In this document: piece after piece, positions 35,926 to 47,135 of the stretch
Layout: each line of letters starts with the position of its first letter
How positions within the stretch are numbered: the stretch's first letter is position 1
Assembly (NCBI GenBank): GCA_002700095.1
Contig: PACL01000008.1
Span: 1 to 64,000, forward strand
Length of the DNA stretch: 64,000 nucleotides
Direction of reading: 5' to 3'
Source: Fulvimarina sp.
GTDB lineage: Bacteria; Pseudomonadota; Alphaproteobacteria; Rhizobiales; Rhizobiaceae
Notes under the pieces: model-generated
What the model was told of the DNA's origin: nothing
Databases searched by the model: none
Seen by the model: the letters and a program-made list of their open reading frames with translations, nothing else
Program-made: the position numbers and the translations under genes

Positions 35926-36882
35926 ATGCTCGACAAGACCGACACCGAAGCGCTGCAGCGCGAGGCCTTCCGCCGGGACGTGCTGGACGGCCTCTCAAGG
36001 CCGACCAAGACCCTGCCGGCCCGCTGGCTCTACGACGATCGCGGCTCGGAACTGTTCGAGGAGATCACGAAGGCGCCGGAATATTATCCGACCCGCACCG
36101 AGACCGCGATTCTCGAGGCCAATGCCGGGCGGATCGCCGACCTGTTCGGGCCCGAAGCGGTGATCTTGGAATACGGCGCCGGCGCCGGCATCAAGACCGA
36201 GATCGTCCTGGCGGCGCTCGATCGCCCCGGGCTCTACGTGCCGATCGACATCTCCGGCGATTTCCTGAAAGCCTCGGCGGAGCGCATCCGCGCACGGTTT
36301 CCGGAACTCGCCGTCGAGCCGGTCACGGCGGACTTCACGGCAGACTTCGATCTGCCGGGCGACCTGCCCGAGACGGGGCGGCGCGGCGGGTTCTTTCCCG
36401 GCTCGACCATCGGCAATCTCGACGAGCGCGAAGCGACGGCCTTCCTGAAGCGCATGCGCCGGCATGTCGGGCGGGGCGGCGTTGCCGTGATCGGATGCGA
36501 CCTGAAGAAGGACGTCGCAACCCTCGTCGCCGCCTATGACGATGCGGCAGGCGTGACGGCCGCCTTCAACCTCAACATCCTGACCCGGATCAATCGCGAG
36601 CTCGGCGCCGACATTCCGGTGGAAAGCTTCGCCCACGAAGCCCGGTGGAATCCCGCAACCTCGGCCATCGAGATGCATCTCGTGGCCCGGCATCCGGTGC
36701 GGTTCTCGATCGACGGACGAACCTTCGCGATGGCCGAAGGTGAGACGATCCACACGGAGAACTCGCGCAAATACGACGTCGAAGGGCTGGCGCTGCTGGT
36801 CGAGGCGGCCGGCTGGCGGATGGATGCGGTGTGGAGCGACGAGCGCGGGCTGTTCGCCCTGGTAGGGTTGGTGGCTTCCTGA
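35926..36882 (+). CDS. egtD: L-histidine N(alpha)-methyltransferase
   Basis: 318 aa from ATG 35926. It trimethylates histidine to hercynine, the first step of ergothioneine synthesis. Family motifs: LPARWLYDDRGSELFEEITKAPEYYPTRTE, SAM-binding ILEYGAGAGIKTEIVL, FFPGSTIGNLD and the C-terminal ENSRKYDVEGL. Length matches the family. No egtC or egtE gene is adjacent; the final C-S lyase step must be encoded elsewhere. Confidence 0.95.
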   Translation: MLDKTDTEALQREAFRRDVLDGLSRPTKTLPARWLYDDRGSELFEEITKAPEYYPTRTETAILEANAGRIADLFGPEAVILEYGAGAGIKTEIVLAALDRPGLYVPIDISGDFLKASAERIRARFPELAVEPVTADFTADFDLPGDLPETGRRGGFFPGSTIGNLDEREATAFLKRMRRHVGRGGVAVIGCDLKKDVATLVAAYDDAAGVTAAFNLNILTRINRELGADIPVESFAHEARWNPATSAIEMHLVARHPVRFSIDGRTFAMAEGETIHTENSRKYDVEGLALLVEAAGWRMDAVWSDERGLFALVGLVAS

Positions 36883-37007
36883 GGCCGATGCCGGCCATTC
36901 TGCCGGGACTTCAAGCGATTCCACCTTATGCCTCTCGCGGGCAGGTCCGCGAGAGGCTGTCGCAGGCCGATTTTCGGTCGCAGGACCGGAATGAATGATT
37001 CTTCATT

Positions 37008-37034
37008 GGAACACTTCTCGCCTCTGCGAGCGTT
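37008..37034 (+). promoter_or_regulatory. Possible EcfG-type general-stress promoter for katE
   Basis: GGAAC (37008-37012) is followed after 18 nt by CGTT (37031-37034), 41 nt before the katE ATG. The alphaproteobacterial general stress sigma factor EcfG/RpoE2 recognises GGAAC and a CGTT-like -10 about 16-17 nt apart, so the spacing here is one base long. A short inverted repeat (AATGAA...TTCATT, from about 36990) lies just upstream. Confidence 0.4.
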
Positions 37035-37074
37035 CTCCCGTCACACATTCAGTTGGCTAACGACGGGGACGACC

Positions 37075-39192
37075 ATGTCCAAGAAGACGATGATTTCCGA
37101 CAAACCGAACAACGGCGCCGGATCCGCCTATGTCGGCGAAGGCGGCGAGCACCACCAGGTTTCCGGCGGCGACGTGCCGACGCTGACCACCCAGGGCGGC
37201 GCGCCGGTGTCCGATGACCAGAACTCCCTGAAGGCGGGAACACGCGGACCGACGCTTCTCGAAGACCAGCATTTCCGCGAGAAGATCTTCCATTTCGACC
37301 ACGAGCGCATTCCCGAGCGTGTCGTCCATGCCCGCGGCTTTGGCGCCCACGGTGTCTTCGAGACCTACGAGTCGCTGTCGGACATCACTCGCGCCGACCT
37401 CTTCCAGAGGGCCGGCGAGAAGACCGAAATGTTCGTTCGCTTCTCGACCGTCGCCGGCAACAAGGGCTCGGCCGATCTTGCCCGCGACGTGCGCGGCTTT
37501 GCCACGCGTTTCTACACCAAGGAGGGAAACTGGGACATCGTCGGCAACAACATCCCGGTCTTCTTCATCCAGGACGCGATCAAGTTTCCCGATCTGATCC
37601 ACGCCGCCAAGGCCGAGCCGGACCGCGGCTTTCCCCAGGCCCAGACGGCCCACGACAATTTCTGGGACTTCATGTCGCTGACCCCGGAAGCCATGAACAT
37701 GGTGCTGTGGATCATGTCCGACCGGACCATCCCGCGCTCGTTCCGCTTCATGGAAGGGTTCGGCGTCCACACCTTCCGGATGATCAATGCCGAGGGCAAG
37801 TCGACCTTCGTGAAGTTCCACTGGAAGCCCAAGCAGGGGATGCAGTCGGTCGTCTGGAACGAGGCGCTGAAGCTGAACGGCGCCGATCCCGACTTCCATC
37901 GCCGTGACCTGTGGGATGCCATCAATGCCGGCGACTATCCCGAATGGGAGCTCGGCCTGCAGATCTTCGACGAGGAGTTCGCCGAGCGCTTCGCCTTCGA
38001 CGTTCTCGACGCCACCAAGATCATCCCCGAGGAAGAGGTCCCGGTCCGCATCGTCGGCAAGATGACCCTCAACCGCTGCGTCGAGAATTTCTTCGTCGAG
38101 ACCGAGCAGGTGGCCTTCCAGACCGGCAACGTCGTTCCCGGCATCGATTTCTCCAACGACCCGCTGCTGCAGGGCCGCAACTTTTCCTATCTCGACACCC
38201 AGCTGAAGCGGCTCGGCGGGCCGAACTTCACCCATATTCCGGTGAATGCGCCGCGCTCGCCCGTGCACAACTTCCAGCAGGACGGCCACATGGCGATGCG
38301 CAACCCGAGGGGGCGCGCGAACTACGAGCCGAACTCCTGGGGCGGCGAGATGGGTGGCCCGCGCGAATCGCCCGAGGCCGGCTTCACGACCTATCCGGAG
38401 GAGATGGCGGGCCAGAAGCGGCGGGTGCGATCGGAGACCTTCGCCGACCATTACAGCCAGGCGCGGCAGTTCTACCTCTCGCAGACCGAGACCGAGCGGA
38501 CCCACATCGGCAATGCCTTCACCTTCGAGCTGTCGAAGGTGGAAACGCTTGCCATCCGCTCGCGCATCGTCGCGCATCTGCGCAATATCGACGAGGATCT
38601 CGCCAGGACCGTCGCCGACGGACTGCGGCTCCAGGAGATGCCGGAGGCGGCGAAAGCGGCCCGACCGACGATCCAGGACCTCGCGCCCTCGCCGAAGCTG
38701 TCGATCATCCTGAACGGCCCGGACAGCTTCAAGGGGCGCAAGATCGGCGTCCTCGTCACCGACGGCGTCGATGCCTCGCTGCTCGCCGGCCTGAAGGAGG
38801 CGATCGCGGCCGAGGGTGCGATGATGGAAATCGTCGCCCCGATGGTCGGCGGCGTGAAGGCGAGCGACGGCAGCTGGATCGAGGCCAAGCAGAAGATCGA
38901 TGGCGGCCCGTCGATCCTCTACGATGCCGTCGCGGTCCTTGCCTCGAAGGACGGCGCAAAGCTCCTGTCGAAGGAAGCGACGGCGAAGGACTTCGTCACC
39001 GATGCCTTCGCCCATTGCAAGTTCATCGCCTATTCGCCCGAGGCGATGGCGCTGTTCGAGAAGGCCGGCATCAAGGACGATCTCGACGAAGGTTGCGTCG
39101 CGATGACAGCGGCGGCTGACGCGAAGGCCTTCCTCGTCCAGTGCCGCAACCTGCGTTACTGGGCCCGCGAGGCGAAGGTCGACGTGGTCTGA
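37075..39192 (+). CDS. katE: Large-subunit catalase HPII
   Basis: 705 aa from ATG 37075. Clade 2 catalase that dismutates hydrogen peroxide. Residues ~50-530 are the heme core: catalytic His in [12 protein letters not shown], distal Asn region [19 protein letters not shown], and proximal heme Tyr in [13 protein letters not shown]. Residues ~555-705 form the DJ-1/flavodoxin-like C-terminal domain that distinguishes HPII ([29 protein letters not shown]). Full length. It is a single gene, probably stress-induced. Confidence 0.96.
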   Translation: MSKKTMISDKPNNGAGSAYVGEGGEHHQVSGGDVPTLTTQGGAPVSDDQNSLKAGTRGPTLLEDQHFREKIFHFDHERIPERVVHARGFGAHGVFETYESLSDITRADLFQRAGEKTEMFVRFSTVAGNKGSADLARDVRGFATRFYTKEGNWDIVGNNIPVFFIQDAIKFPDLIHAAKAEPDRGFPQAQTAHDNFWDFMSLTPEAMNMVLWIMSDRTIPRSFRFMEGFGVHTFRMINAEGKSTFVKFHWKPKQGMQSVVWNEALKLNGADPDFHRRDLWDAINAGDYPEWELGLQIFDEEFAERFAFDVLDATKIIPEEEVPVRIVGKMTLNRCVENFFVETEQVAFQTGNVVPGIDFSNDPLLQGRNFSYLDTQLKRLGGPNFTHIPVNAPRSPVHNFQQDGHMAMRNPRGRANYEPNSWGGEMGGPRESPEAGFTTYPEEMAGQKRRVRSETFADHYSQARQFYLSQTETERTHIGNAFTFELSKVETLAIRSRIVAHLRNIDEDLARTVADGLRLQEMPEAAKAARPTIQDLAPSPKLSIILNGPDSFKGRKIGVLVTDGVDASLLAGLKEAIAAEGAMMEIVAPMVGGVKASDGSWIEAKQKIDGGPSILYDAVAVLASKDGAKLLSKEATAKDFVTDAFAHCKFIAYSPEAMALFEKAGIKDDLDEGCVAMTAAADAKAFLVQCRNLRYWAREAKVDVV

Positions 39193-39361
39193 TCGGAACC
39201 GGAGGCCTGCCGCCCAGGACGGCAGACACGATCAGTGACGCCGCGGCTTCGTTGCGGCGTCCATCGCATTCGGATACTGCATGACATGCCTGCCACGGCG
39301 GCGCGGCGGCTTCGGCCATCGCGCCGCCGTTGGCGTTTATCCGGAGTGTTCGGGGCCTTCG

Positions 39362-41470
39362 CTACTGCGCCTTGCCCATCAGCCGCAGCGCGAAGGCATA
39401 GACATAGGCGATCTCTTCCAGCTTCGAGAAGCGGCCCGAGGCGCCGGCATGGCCGGAATCCATGTTGGTGCGCAGAAGCACCGGATTATCGTCGGTCTTC
39501 ATCTCGCGCAGCCGCGCGACCCATTTCGCCGGCTCCCAATAGGTGACCCGCGGGTCGGTCAGCCCGGCGAGGACCAGCGTCGGCGGATAGGCCTGGGCCT
39601 TGACGTTGTCGTAGGGGCTGTAGGAGGCGATCACCTCGTAGTCCTCCCCCGACAGGACCGGGTTGCCCCATTCGGGCCATTCCGGCGGGGTGAGCGGCAG
39701 GGGGTCGTCGAGCATCGTGTTGAGGACGTCGACGAAGGGAACCACTGCGACAATGCCGCCGAACTTCTCCGGCGCCATGTTGGCAACGGCGCCCATCAGC
39801 ATGCCGCCGGCCGACCCTCCTTCGGCGACGATCCGCTCATATGCCGTGAAGCGCTCGGCGACGAGATGGTCGGCCGCCGCGATGAAGTCGGTGAAGGTGT
39901 TGGCCTTGTTGCGGCGCCGGCCGGCCTCATACCAGCGGAATCCCTTGTCCTTGCCGCCGCGGATATGGGCGATGGCATAGACGAAGCCGCGATCGACCAG
40001 CGACAGGATGTTGGAGCTGAAGCTCGCCGGAATGGTGATGCCGTAGGAGCCGTAGCCGTAGAGGAGGCACGGCGCCGTGCCGTCGAGGGGCGTGTCCCTC
40101 CGATAGAGCAGCGTGACCGGCACCATTTCTCCGTCCTTAGCGGGGGCGAAGATCCGCCGCGTGACATAGGCGTCCGGATCGTGGCCGGAGGGCACCTCCT
40201 GGGTCTTCAGCAGCACCCGTTCGCGGCTCTCGACGTCGTATTCGAAGGTCTGGGAGGGGGTCGTCGGGGAGGAATAGGAAAACCGGATCGCCGTCGTGTC
40301 GAATTCGTAGGTGCCCGACAGGCCGAGGGAATAGGCCTCCTCCGCGAAGGCGACGGCGTGCTCCTCGCCGTCCGACAGGCGCTTGACGACGATGCGCGGC
40401 AGGCCGTCCCGGCGCTCCAGCCAGACCAGGTGGTTCTTCAAGACGAAGTGGTCGAGGATCAGCCGGCCGTCCTGATGGGGGACGAAATCCGCCCATTCGC
40501 CGCGGCCGATGGCGTCGACCGGGGCGGTGACGAGCTTGTAGTCGTGCGCCCCGTCGGCATTGGTGCGGATGTAGAGGGTGCCGTTCGCCTCGTCCACGTC
40601 GTATTCGACGCCGGTCTCGCGCTCGGCGAGGAGACGCGGCTCGGCCGCCGGATTGGCCGAGGGGATCAGCCAGCATTCCGACGTCTCGTGGTCGTGGATG
40701 TCGATCACCACGAATTCGTCCGACTGGGTCTTTCCGACGCCCATGAAGAAGCCGGCGTCGGTCTCCTCGTAGATCAGCGCATCGTTTGCGGGGCCGTCGC
40801 CGAGCCGGTGATAGAAGACCCGGCTCGGCCGATGGTTGGAATCGAGGCGCGTATAGAAGTAGCCGCCCGAGCGGGACGACCAGACGCCGCCGCCGCCGGT
40901 GTCCTCGACGACGTCGGGAAGGTCCTCGCCGCTCGCGAGATCGCGGACCTTCAGCGTATAGAATTCCGAGCCCTTGTCGTCATAGGCCCAGGCGAGCCAG
41001 CGATGGTCGCCGGAGTGGCTCGCCCCGCCGAGGGAGAAATAAGGCCGGTCGGCCGCCTCCTTCTCCGCATCGAGGAGGGTCTGCGCCTCGCCGCCGTCGC
41101 GCGGCACGCGCACGAAGCGCGGATGTTCCGCCCCGGCCTGATAGGCGATGCCATAGGCATAGGGGCCGTCGGGTGCGGGCACAGACGAATCATCTTCCTT
41201 GATTCGCCCGCGCATCTCCGCGACGAGGGCCTCGCGCAGCGCCTCGGTGCCGGTCATGACGGCTTTTTGATAATCGTTCTCGGCTTCGAGATGGGCCCGG
41301 ATCGCCGGGTCGAGAAGGCCGGTGTCCTTGAAAACGTCTTGCCAGTTCGCGGCCCGCAACCAGGCATAGGGATCCTGCCGCTCGCGGCCGTGCCGGGTAT
41401 CCCGGAGCGGTCGCTGCTCGGGAAGGGGCGGCCTTGGAAGCGCGGCAGTGGGATCGAAGGATTTCGTCAC
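39362..41470 (-). CDS. ptrB: S9 family oligopeptidase (oligopeptidase B)
   Basis: 702 aa from GTG 41470 (VTKSFDPT); an upstream ATG at 41551 would add 27 residues of unlikely sequence. The N-terminal beta-propeller (HGRERQDPYAWLR, YFSLGGASHSGDHRWLAWAYDDKGSEFY) shields the active site. The C-terminal alpha/beta hydrolase has YGYGSYGI, FVYAIAHIRGGKDKGFRWYEAG, nucleophile in EGGSAGGMLMG, and the catalytic His in NMDSGHAGASGRF. It cleaves short peptides after basic residues in known relatives. No signal peptide, so cytosolic. Confidence 0.92.
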   Translation of the reverse strand: MTKSFDPTAALPRPPLPEQRPLRDTRHGRERQDPYAWLRAANWQDVFKDTGLLDPAIRAHLEAENDYQKAVMTGTEALREALVAEMRGRIKEDDSSVPAPDGPYAYGIAYQAGAEHPRFVRVPRDGGEAQTLLDAEKEAADRPYFSLGGASHSGDHRWLAWAYDDKGSEFYTLKVRDLASGEDLPDVVEDTGGGGVWSSRSGGYFYTRLDSNHRPSRVFYHRLGDGPANDALIYEETDAGFFMGVGKTQSDEFVVIDIHDHETSECWLIPSANPAAEPRLLAERETGVEYDVDEANGTLYIRTNADGAHDYKLVTAPVDAIGRGEWADFVPHQDGRLILDHFVLKNHLVWLERRDGLPRIVVKRLSDGEEHAVAFAEEAYSLGLSGTYEFDTTAIRFSYSSPTTPSQTFEYDVESRERVLLKTQEVPSGHDPDAYVTRRIFAPAKDGEMVPVTLLYRRDTPLDGTAPCLLYGYGSYGITIPASFSSNILSLVDRGFVYAIAHIRGGKDKGFRWYEAGRRRNKANTFTDFIAAADHLVAERFTAYERIVAEGGSAGGMLMGAVANMAPEKFGGIVAVVPFVDVLNTMLDDPLPLTPPEWPEWGNPVLSGEDYEVIASYSPYDNVKAQAYPPTLVLAGLTDPRVTYWEPAKWVARLREMKTDDNPVLLRTNMDSGHAGASGRFSKLEEIAYVYAFALRLMGKAQ

Positions 41471-41812
41471 GGGCAGGGTTCCTGGCTTGTCGGCTTCGGG
41501 CGCAGGGCGGATCTTGCGCCGATTGCAGCGCAAATTCCTCGAAAAAGCCACCGTCGCCGGAGCGACGCGGCCTTTCGCTCAACGGTTGGTAAGGAAAACC
41601 CGAACCATTGTCGCCAAATCGGTGAAACGATTTCGAGGCCGCAGGTAGGCGGTCCGGCCGCGCTTCGCAAGCTTGGGCGGGCTCGACGAGGCAAACCGCA
41701 CGCTCGCCGACGATGATGGCTCCGGGCGTGCTTGCCCCCGGCTTTGACGGTTCTTATAGAACGAGGGCGTTCGGCACTGTCTTGCCGGGCGGGCAAACGG
41801 CAGGGATCACGG
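41471..41812. other. Divergent intergenic region (ptrB / mrp operon)
   Basis: No ORF is supported. It separates divergent ptrB and the mrp operon. A possible mrp promoter is CTTGCC, an 18-nt spacer and TATAGA (about 41727-41760), which is only weakly consensus-like. Confidence 0.35.
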
Positions 41813-44173
41813 ATGGCAGAAATCGAGGCGACGACCGGAGGAACACTGGCCCTTGCCCTGCCATTCATCGCCGCAGCGCTCGCGCCGATCCTGAGGCGGC
41901 TCATGGGGGCCCATGCGGCCTGGATCCTGGCGCTGGCACCGGCGCTGGCCTTCGCCCTCCTGTTCGGCTTCGTGCCGACGGTCTCGGCCGGCGGGGTCGT
42001 GCAGTTCGGCTATGACTGGATCCCCGCCTTCGACGTCCGCTTCTCGTTCCGCATCGACGGCCTCGCCTCGACCTTCGGCCTTCTGATCACCGGCATCGGC
42101 ACGCTGATCGTCCTTTATTCCGGCGGCTATCTGAAGGGGCACCGCGACCAGGGACGGTTCTTCTCCTTCATCCTGATGTTCATGGGGTCGATGCTCGGGC
42201 TTGTCCTTGCCGACGACCTGATGACGCTGTTCGTCTATTGGGAGCTGACCTCGATCACCTCCTTCCTGCTCATCGGCTTCGACCATGAGCGCGAGAAGGC
42301 GCGGCGCGGCGCGATCCAGGCCCTGGCGATCACCGGCGGCGGCGGCCTCGCGCTCCTCGCCGGCTTCATCCTGATCCGCGAGGTCGCCGGCCTCAACTCG
42401 ATGAGCGAGATGCTGGCCGCGGGCGATGCCCTGCGCGACAGCCCGTACTACCTGCCGATCTTCGTCCTCGTCCTCTGCGGCGCCTTTACCAAGTCGGCGC
42501 AAATGCCGTTTCACGTGTGGCTTCCCAACGCCATGGAAGCGCCGACGCCGGTCTCGGCCTATCTGCATTCGGCGACCATGGTGAAGGCCGGGGTCTACCT
42601 CCTGCTGCGCACCCAGCCGGCGCTCGGCGATACGGCATTATGGACGACGGTGCTGCCGCTCTTCGGCTCGGTGACGCTGGTCCTCGGGGCGTTGCTCGCG
42701 GTGCGGGCCACCGACATCAAGATCACGCTGGCCTATACGACCGTCGCCTCGCTGGGACTCCTGGTCATGCTGATCGGCGTCTCGACCGAGACGGCGCTGA
42801 TCGGCGCGGTGCTCTATCTGATCGCCCATTCGCTGTTCAAGGGCGGGCTGTTCATGGTCGCCGGCTCCGTCGACCACGGCGCCCACACCCGCGAAATCGG
42901 GCAGCTCGGCGGGCTGGCGAGGCCAATGCCGATCACCTTCGCCGCGGCGCTCCTCTGCGCTTTGTCGATGGGCGGCATCACGCCCTTCGTCGGCTTCCTC
43001 GCCAAGGAGGAGATCTACCACGCTCTCGAATATGGCGACGTCTATCACATCGCGCTGATGGCCGCGGCGATCCTCGGCAATGCGCTGATGTTCGCCGCCG
43101 CCTTCATCGTCGCTTTGAAGCCCTTCGTCGGCAGGCTGCCGGAGACGATCCATCATCCGCACGAAGGCGGCTTCACCATCTGGTTCGGCCCGCTGCTCCT
43201 CGGCGTCCTGGGGCTCGTCGGCGCGCTGTTCTACGAGACCTATCACGCGCTGTTCTCCGTCCCGATGGCAAGCGCCGCCATCGGCAGCCCCGCCGAGATC
43301 GAGATCGGCTGGATCCCTCATCTCAACCTCGCCTTCGCCCTGTCGATGGCGACGATCGTGCTGGGGATCGCGATCTATCTCGCCTCGGATGCCATCCGGG
43401 CGGCGACCAGCGGGTTTCTCGCCGCCGTCGGCTGGGGGCCGGATCACGGCTTCGACCAGGCGATGCGCGGTCTCCTGCGGTTCTCCTTCTTCGTGACGGG
43501 CCGCCTGCAGTCCGGCCGGCTCGACTATTATATGACCGTCACCGTGGTGGTGATCGCCGCCGCGCTGTTCGTGCCCATGATCCTCGGCGGGGCGCTGCCG
43601 GTCGAGCCGCAGATGCCTGAGCTGCGCTTCCACGAGTGGATCGTCATCGCGCTGATCCTCGTCGGCATCCTCGCCGTCGTCGTCGCCAAGAATCGGCTGA
43701 CGGCGATCGTTTCCCTCGGCATCCAGGGCTTCGGCGTCGCTTTGATCTTCATGGTGCTCGGCGCGCCGGACCTCTCCTTCACCCAGTTCATGGTCGAGAC
43801 CCTGTCGGTGGTGATCCTGGCGCTGGTGATGACGCGGCTGAAGCTGTCGCCCGCCGACCACCGGCCGCTGCGCGAGAAGCTTCCCGATGCCCTGATTGCG
43901 GTGGTCGGGGGCGCAGGCTTCGGCCTGTTCCTCCTGTCGATCGTGCAGCGGCCCTTCGACCCGGTGCTGTCCGACTTCTTCGAGCGCTACAGCTACGCGA
44001 TCGCCCACGGCAAGAATGTCGTCAACGTCATCCTCGTCGACTTCCGCGGCGTCGACACGATGGGCGAGATCGCCGTGGTGATGACGACGGGGCTGGCCAT
44101 CCTGGCGCTGATCCGGGTCCGGGTCGGCCGGAACGCCCGAACCGCCGCCGATCCGACGGAGACGACGCCATGA
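41813..44173 (+). CDS. mrpA: Mrp-type Na+/H+ antiporter subunit A
   Basis: 786 aa from ATG 41813. About 20 membrane helices. The NuoL-like proton-channel core carries [57 protein letters not shown] and [25 protein letters not shown]. The C-terminal ~200 residues are the MbhD/DUF4040 part ([52 protein letters not shown]). It assembles with B-G into a hetero-oligomeric antiporter for Na+ or K+ and pH homeostasis. The stop overlaps the mrpB start (ATGA). Confidence 0.94.
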   Translation: MAEIEATTGGTLALALPFIAAALAPILRRLMGAHAAWILALAPALAFALLFGFVPTVSAGGVVQFGYDWIPAFDVRFSFRIDGLASTFGLLITGIGTLIVLYSGGYLKGHRDQGRFFSFILMFMGSMLGLVLADDLMTLFVYWELTSITSFLLIGFDHEREKARRGAIQALAITGGGGLALLAGFILIREVAGLNSMSEMLAAGDALRDSPYYLPIFVLVLCGAFTKSAQMPFHVWLPNAMEAPTPVSAYLHSATMVKAGVYLLLRTQPALGDTALWTTVLPLFGSVTLVLGALLAVRATDIKITLAYTTVASLGLLVMLIGVSTETALIGAVLYLIAHSLFKGGLFMVAGSVDHGAHTREIGQLGGLARPMPITFAAALLCALSMGGITPFVGFLAKEEIYHALEYGDVYHIALMAAAILGNALMFAAAFIVALKPFVGRLPETIHHPHEGGFTIWFGPLLLGVLGLVGALFYETYHALFSVPMASAAIGSPAEIEIGWIPHLNLAFALSMATIVLGIAIYLASDAIRAATSGFLAAVGWGPDHGFDQAMRGLLRFSFFVTGRLQSGRLDYYMTVTVVVIAAALFVPMILGGALPVEPQMPELRFHEWIVIALILVGILAVVVAKNRLTAIVSLGIQGFGVALIFMVLGAPDLSFTQFMVETLSVVILALVMTRLKLSPADHRPLREKLPDALIAVVGGAGFGLFLLSIVQRPFDPVLSDFFERYSYAIAHGKNVVNVILVDFRGVDTMGEIAVVMTTGLAILALIRVRVGRNARTAADPTETTP

Positions 44174-44589
44174 GGACGATCATCTTCCGCTTCACCGCGC
44201 CCTATCTCACGGCGCTGATGGTGCTGTTCTCGATCTTCGTGCTCCTGCGCGGCCACAACGAGCCGGGCGGCGGCTTCATCGGCGGGCTGATCGCGGCCTC
44301 CGCGCTGGCGATCTACGGCATCGCCTGCGGCGTCGTCGCGGTCCGCCGCTCGCTGCACTTCCATCCGATGTCGATCTCCGCGGCCGGGCTGTTCCTGGCC
44401 GTCGTGGCGGGGCTCTTGTCGCTTCCCGTCGGCAGCCAGTTCATGACCGGCCTGTGGGTGTTTCCGACCGTCTTCGGAACCGAGCTTGCCCTGTCGACGC
44501 CCCTGATCTTCGATATCGGGGTGTATCTCGTCGTCGTCGGTTCGATCAGCTCGATCGCCCTGGCGCTCGAGGAAAGGGAGAGCGACTGA
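44170..44589 (+). CDS. mrpB: Mrp antiporter subunit B
   Basis: 139 aa from ATG 44170. MnhB domain with four membrane segments; [26 protein letters not shown] and [17 protein letters not shown] are diagnostic. It overlaps mrpA by four bases and mrpC by one base (TGATG). This gene is separate from mrpA, unlike the fused PhaAB forms of some rhizobia. Confidence 0.93.
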   Translation: MRTIIFRFTAPYLTALMVLFSIFVLLRGHNEPGGGFIGGLIAASALAIYGIACGVVAVRRSLHFHPMSISAAGLFLAVVAGLLSLPVGSQFMTGLWVFPTVFGTELALSTPLIFDIGVYLVVVGSISSIALALEERESD

Positions 44590-44966
44590 TGGAAACCGCC
44601 CTCAGCCTCGTCGTCGGCTGCCTCTTCGCAGTGGCGCTCTATCTGCTTTTGTCCAAGCACATCATCCGCATGCTGCTCGGCGTCGTCCTGCTCGGCAACG
44701 CCGTCAATATCCTGATCTTCACGGCCGGCCGGATCACTTCCGTCGCGCCGCCGCTGATCCCCGGGGACGCCTCGGTCCCGCTGACGGACGTCGCCAATCC
44801 GCTGCCCCAGGCGCTGGTGCTGACGGCGATCGTCATCTCCTTCTCCTTCTTCGCCTTCCTCCTGGTGCTCGCCTATCGCGCCTATCAGGACCTCGGAACG
44901 GACGACACCGACCAGATGCGCGTCGCCGAACCCGAGAATGACGGCCCTCCGCCGCTGGGATATTGA
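44589..44966 (+). CDS. mrpC: Mrp antiporter subunit C
   Basis: 125 aa. NuoK-like subunit with three membrane helices. Typical residues: YLLLSKHIIRMLLGVVLLGNAVNILIF and DPLPQALVLTAIVIS-like NPLPQALVLTAIVISFSFFAFLLVLAYR. The C-terminal tail is acidic. Starts on the last base of the mrpB stop codon, so translation is coupled. Confidence 0.93.
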   Translation: METALSLVVGCLFAVALYLLLSKHIIRMLLGVVLLGNAVNILIFTAGRITSVAPPLIPGDASVPLTDVANPLPQALVLTAIVISFSFFAFLLVLAYRAYQDLGTDDTDQMRVAEPENDGPPPLGY

Positions 44967-44973
44967 TCGTTCG

Positions 44974-46665
44974 ATGGCTGGACCTTCCGAGACCGCACAA
45001 TTGAAGACCGAGGCGATGGTTGAGGCGGCGTTGGCGCCGTCGGACTATCTCGTCGTCGCGCCCGTCGTCGTCTGCCTCGTGTTCGGCGCGATTCTGCTGA
45101 TGATCCGCAAGCGCATCGACTGGCACCCGTTTCTCGCCATTCCGGGCTTTTTCCTGGTCCTCGCCGCCGACGTGCTGCTTCTGCTTAAGGTCGCGGCGGA
45201 GGGGCCGCAGACGATGATGATGGGCGGCTGGAAGGCGCCCTTCGGCATCGCCTTCACGGTCGACATGCTGGGCGCGCTGTTCGTCACGGCGTCGGGCTTC
45301 GTGGCCTTCGCGGCGGCGATCTATGCCAGCGTCTCGATCAGCCGAACCGAGCGCCGCTACGGCTTCTTCCCGTTCCTCTTCCTGATGATGGCCGGCGTTT
45401 CGGGAGCCTTTCTCACCGGCGACGTCTTCAACCTCTATGTCTGGTTCGAGGTGCTTCTGATCGGGTCCTTCGGGCTCCTCATCCTCGGCTCGGAGCACGA
45501 GCAGCTCGACGGGGCGACGAAATACTGCTTCCTCAATCTCGTCGCGACGACGCTGTTCCTGATCACCACTGGCTATCTCTACGGCCTGTTCGGCACCCTC
45601 AACATGGCCGACATCGCCGAAAAGGCGGGCGGGTTCGAGAATGACGGCGCGCTGCTCACCATCGTCGTCCTCTTCCTCGTCGCCTTCAGCGCCAAGGCCG
45701 CCGCCTTTCCTTTGAACTTCTGGCTGCCGGCCTCCTATCACACGCCGCGCTTCGTCGTGTCGGCGCTGTTTGCCGGTCTCCTCACCAAGGTCGGCGTCTA
45801 TGCGCTGATCCGCATCGTTTTGATGCTGTTTCCGCCCCAGCACGCGGAACTGGCGCCGCTGATCGCCTGGGTCGCCGCGCTGACCATGCTGGTCGGGGCG
45901 TTCGGCGCGCTGGCCCAGAGCGATCTTCGGCGGCTGCTGAACTACTTCGTCGTCGCCGGCATCGGCACGATCTTCGCCGGTCTCGCACTGGTCGGCGGGG
46001 AGGGAACCCCGGGCGCAGCTTCCCTGGCGAGCGCTGCGGCCGCCGCGACGCCGGACGTCGTCGCGAGTGCCGCGGCACCGCTGCTTCCGGCGGCCGGCAA
46101 CCTGGTGGTGGGCCTGTCCGGCGCGGTGTTCTATGCGCTTCATTCGATCGTGGTGATGACCGCGCTGTACCTTGCCGCCGGCACGGCGGCGCGCATCGCC
46201 GGCTCGTCCTCGCTGCGCGACATGGGCGGTCTGTGGCGCGGCAAGCCGGCCCTGGCGGCGCTGATGCTGGTCTTCCTCTTCGCCGTCTCCGGCCTGCCGC
46301 CCTTCTCCGGCTTCTGGCCGAAGGTCGTCCTCGTGCGCGGCGCCTTCCAGGCAGGACTTCCCTGGCTCGGGGCGGTGATCCTCTTCACCGGCTTCCTGAT
46401 GACCGTCGCCAGCGCCCGCATCTTCGCGCTCGCCTTCTGGCGGAACGCACCCGAGCCCGCCGTGGCGGGCGTGCCAGGCGGCAGCTTTGATCCCCAAGGC
46501 GAGGCGTCGCCTGCCCTGTCGATGGCGCCGCTCCTCATCCTCGCCGCCTTCGTCGTCGCCGCCGGGGTGATGCCGCAGTGGCTGGTGACACTCACCGACA
46601 TCGCCGCGCGGGGCGTCGTCGATCCCGCCGCCTATCTCGGCTCGGTGTTCGGAGGCGCGTCATGA
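44974..46665 (+). CDS. mrpD: Mrp antiporter subunit D
   Basis: 563 aa from ATG 44974, 7 bp after mrpC; an ATG at 44938 would add 12 residues overlapping mrpC. NuoM/N-like proton channel subunit: [70 protein letters not shown] and [21 protein letters not shown] ~35-residue Ala-rich stretch (residues ~345-380) sits in a loop between helices. Overlaps mrpE by ATGA. Confidence 0.93.
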   Translation: MAGPSETAQLKTEAMVEAALAPSDYLVVAPVVVCLVFGAILLMIRKRIDWHPFLAIPGFFLVLAADVLLLLKVAAEGPQTMMMGGWKAPFGIAFTVDMLGALFVTASGFVAFAAAIYASVSISRTERRYGFFPFLFLMMAGVSGAFLTGDVFNLYVWFEVLLIGSFGLLILGSEHEQLDGATKYCFLNLVATTLFLITTGYLYGLFGTLNMADIAEKAGGFENDGALLTIVVLFLVAFSAKAAAFPLNFWLPASYHTPRFVVSALFAGLLTKVGVYALIRIVLMLFPPQHAELAPLIAWVAALTMLVGAFGALAQSDLRRLLNYFVVAGIGTIFAGLALVGGEGTPGAASLASAAAAATPDVVASAAAPLLPAAGNLVVGLSGAVFYALHSIVVMTALYLAAGTAARIAGSSSLRDMGGLWRGKPALAALMLVFLFAVSGLPPFSGFWPKVVLVRGAFQAGLPWLGAVILFTGFLMTVASARIFALAFWRNAPEPAVAGVPGGSFDPQGEASPALSMAPLLILAAFVVAAGVMPQWLVTLTDIAARGVVDPAAYLGSVFGGAS

Positions 46666-47135
46666 CCCTGTTCCTGATCAACATCATCCTGGCGCTGGTC
46701 TGGACGGTCGTCTCCGGCTCCTTCACCTTCCTCAATCTCTGCTTCGGCTTCATCCTCGGGGCCGCCTCGCTCTTCCTGATCCGCCGGGAAATCGGGGCGA
46801 GCGGCTATATGAGCCGCATCTTCCGGATCGGCGGGCTCTTCCTGCTGTTTCTGCGCGAACTGCTGCTTTCCGCTTGGCGCGTCGCGGCCATGGTGCTGTC
46901 GCCGAAGATGGACCTCACCCCCGGCATCTTCGCCTACAGGCTGAAGGTCGACCGCGACTTCGAGATCACCCTGCTCGCCAATCTCATCACACTGACGCCC
47001 GGCACGCTCTCCGTCGACGTCTCCGAGGATCGCTCGACCCTCTATGTCCACGCGATCGACTGCTCGGACCCGGAGGGGGCGCGAGCCGACATCGCGTCGG
47101 GCTTCGAACGCAAGATCCTCGAGGCCTTCCGATGA
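46662..47135 (+). CDS. mrpE: Mrp antiporter subunit E
   Basis: 157 aa. MNHE domain: two N-terminal membrane helices ([32 protein letters not shown]), then a soluble part with [28 protein letters not shown], diagnostic for the family. Overlaps mrpD and mrpF starts by ATGA. Confidence 0.93.
   Translation: MTLFLINIILALVWTVVSGSFTFLNLCFGFILGAASLFLIRREIGASGYMSRIFRIGGLFLLFLRELLLSAWRVAAMVLSPKMDLTPGIFAYRLKVDRDFEITLLANLITLTPGTLSVDVSEDRSTLYVHAIDCSDPEGARADIASGFERKILEAFR

Noticed and set aside
39207..39225. Terminator after katE
   Set aside because: CTGCCG/CGGCAG forms a short stem without a T-tract.
39281..41716. 811-aa open frame on the plus strand
   Set aside because: It lies opposite the S9 oligopeptidase, whose catalytic motifs are intact; the plus-strand frame has no coherent domain.
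42638..46497. Long minus-strand frames across the mrp operon
   Set aside because: Antisense shadows rich in Asp/Glu/Arg, produced by complementing hydrophobic codons of membrane proteins.
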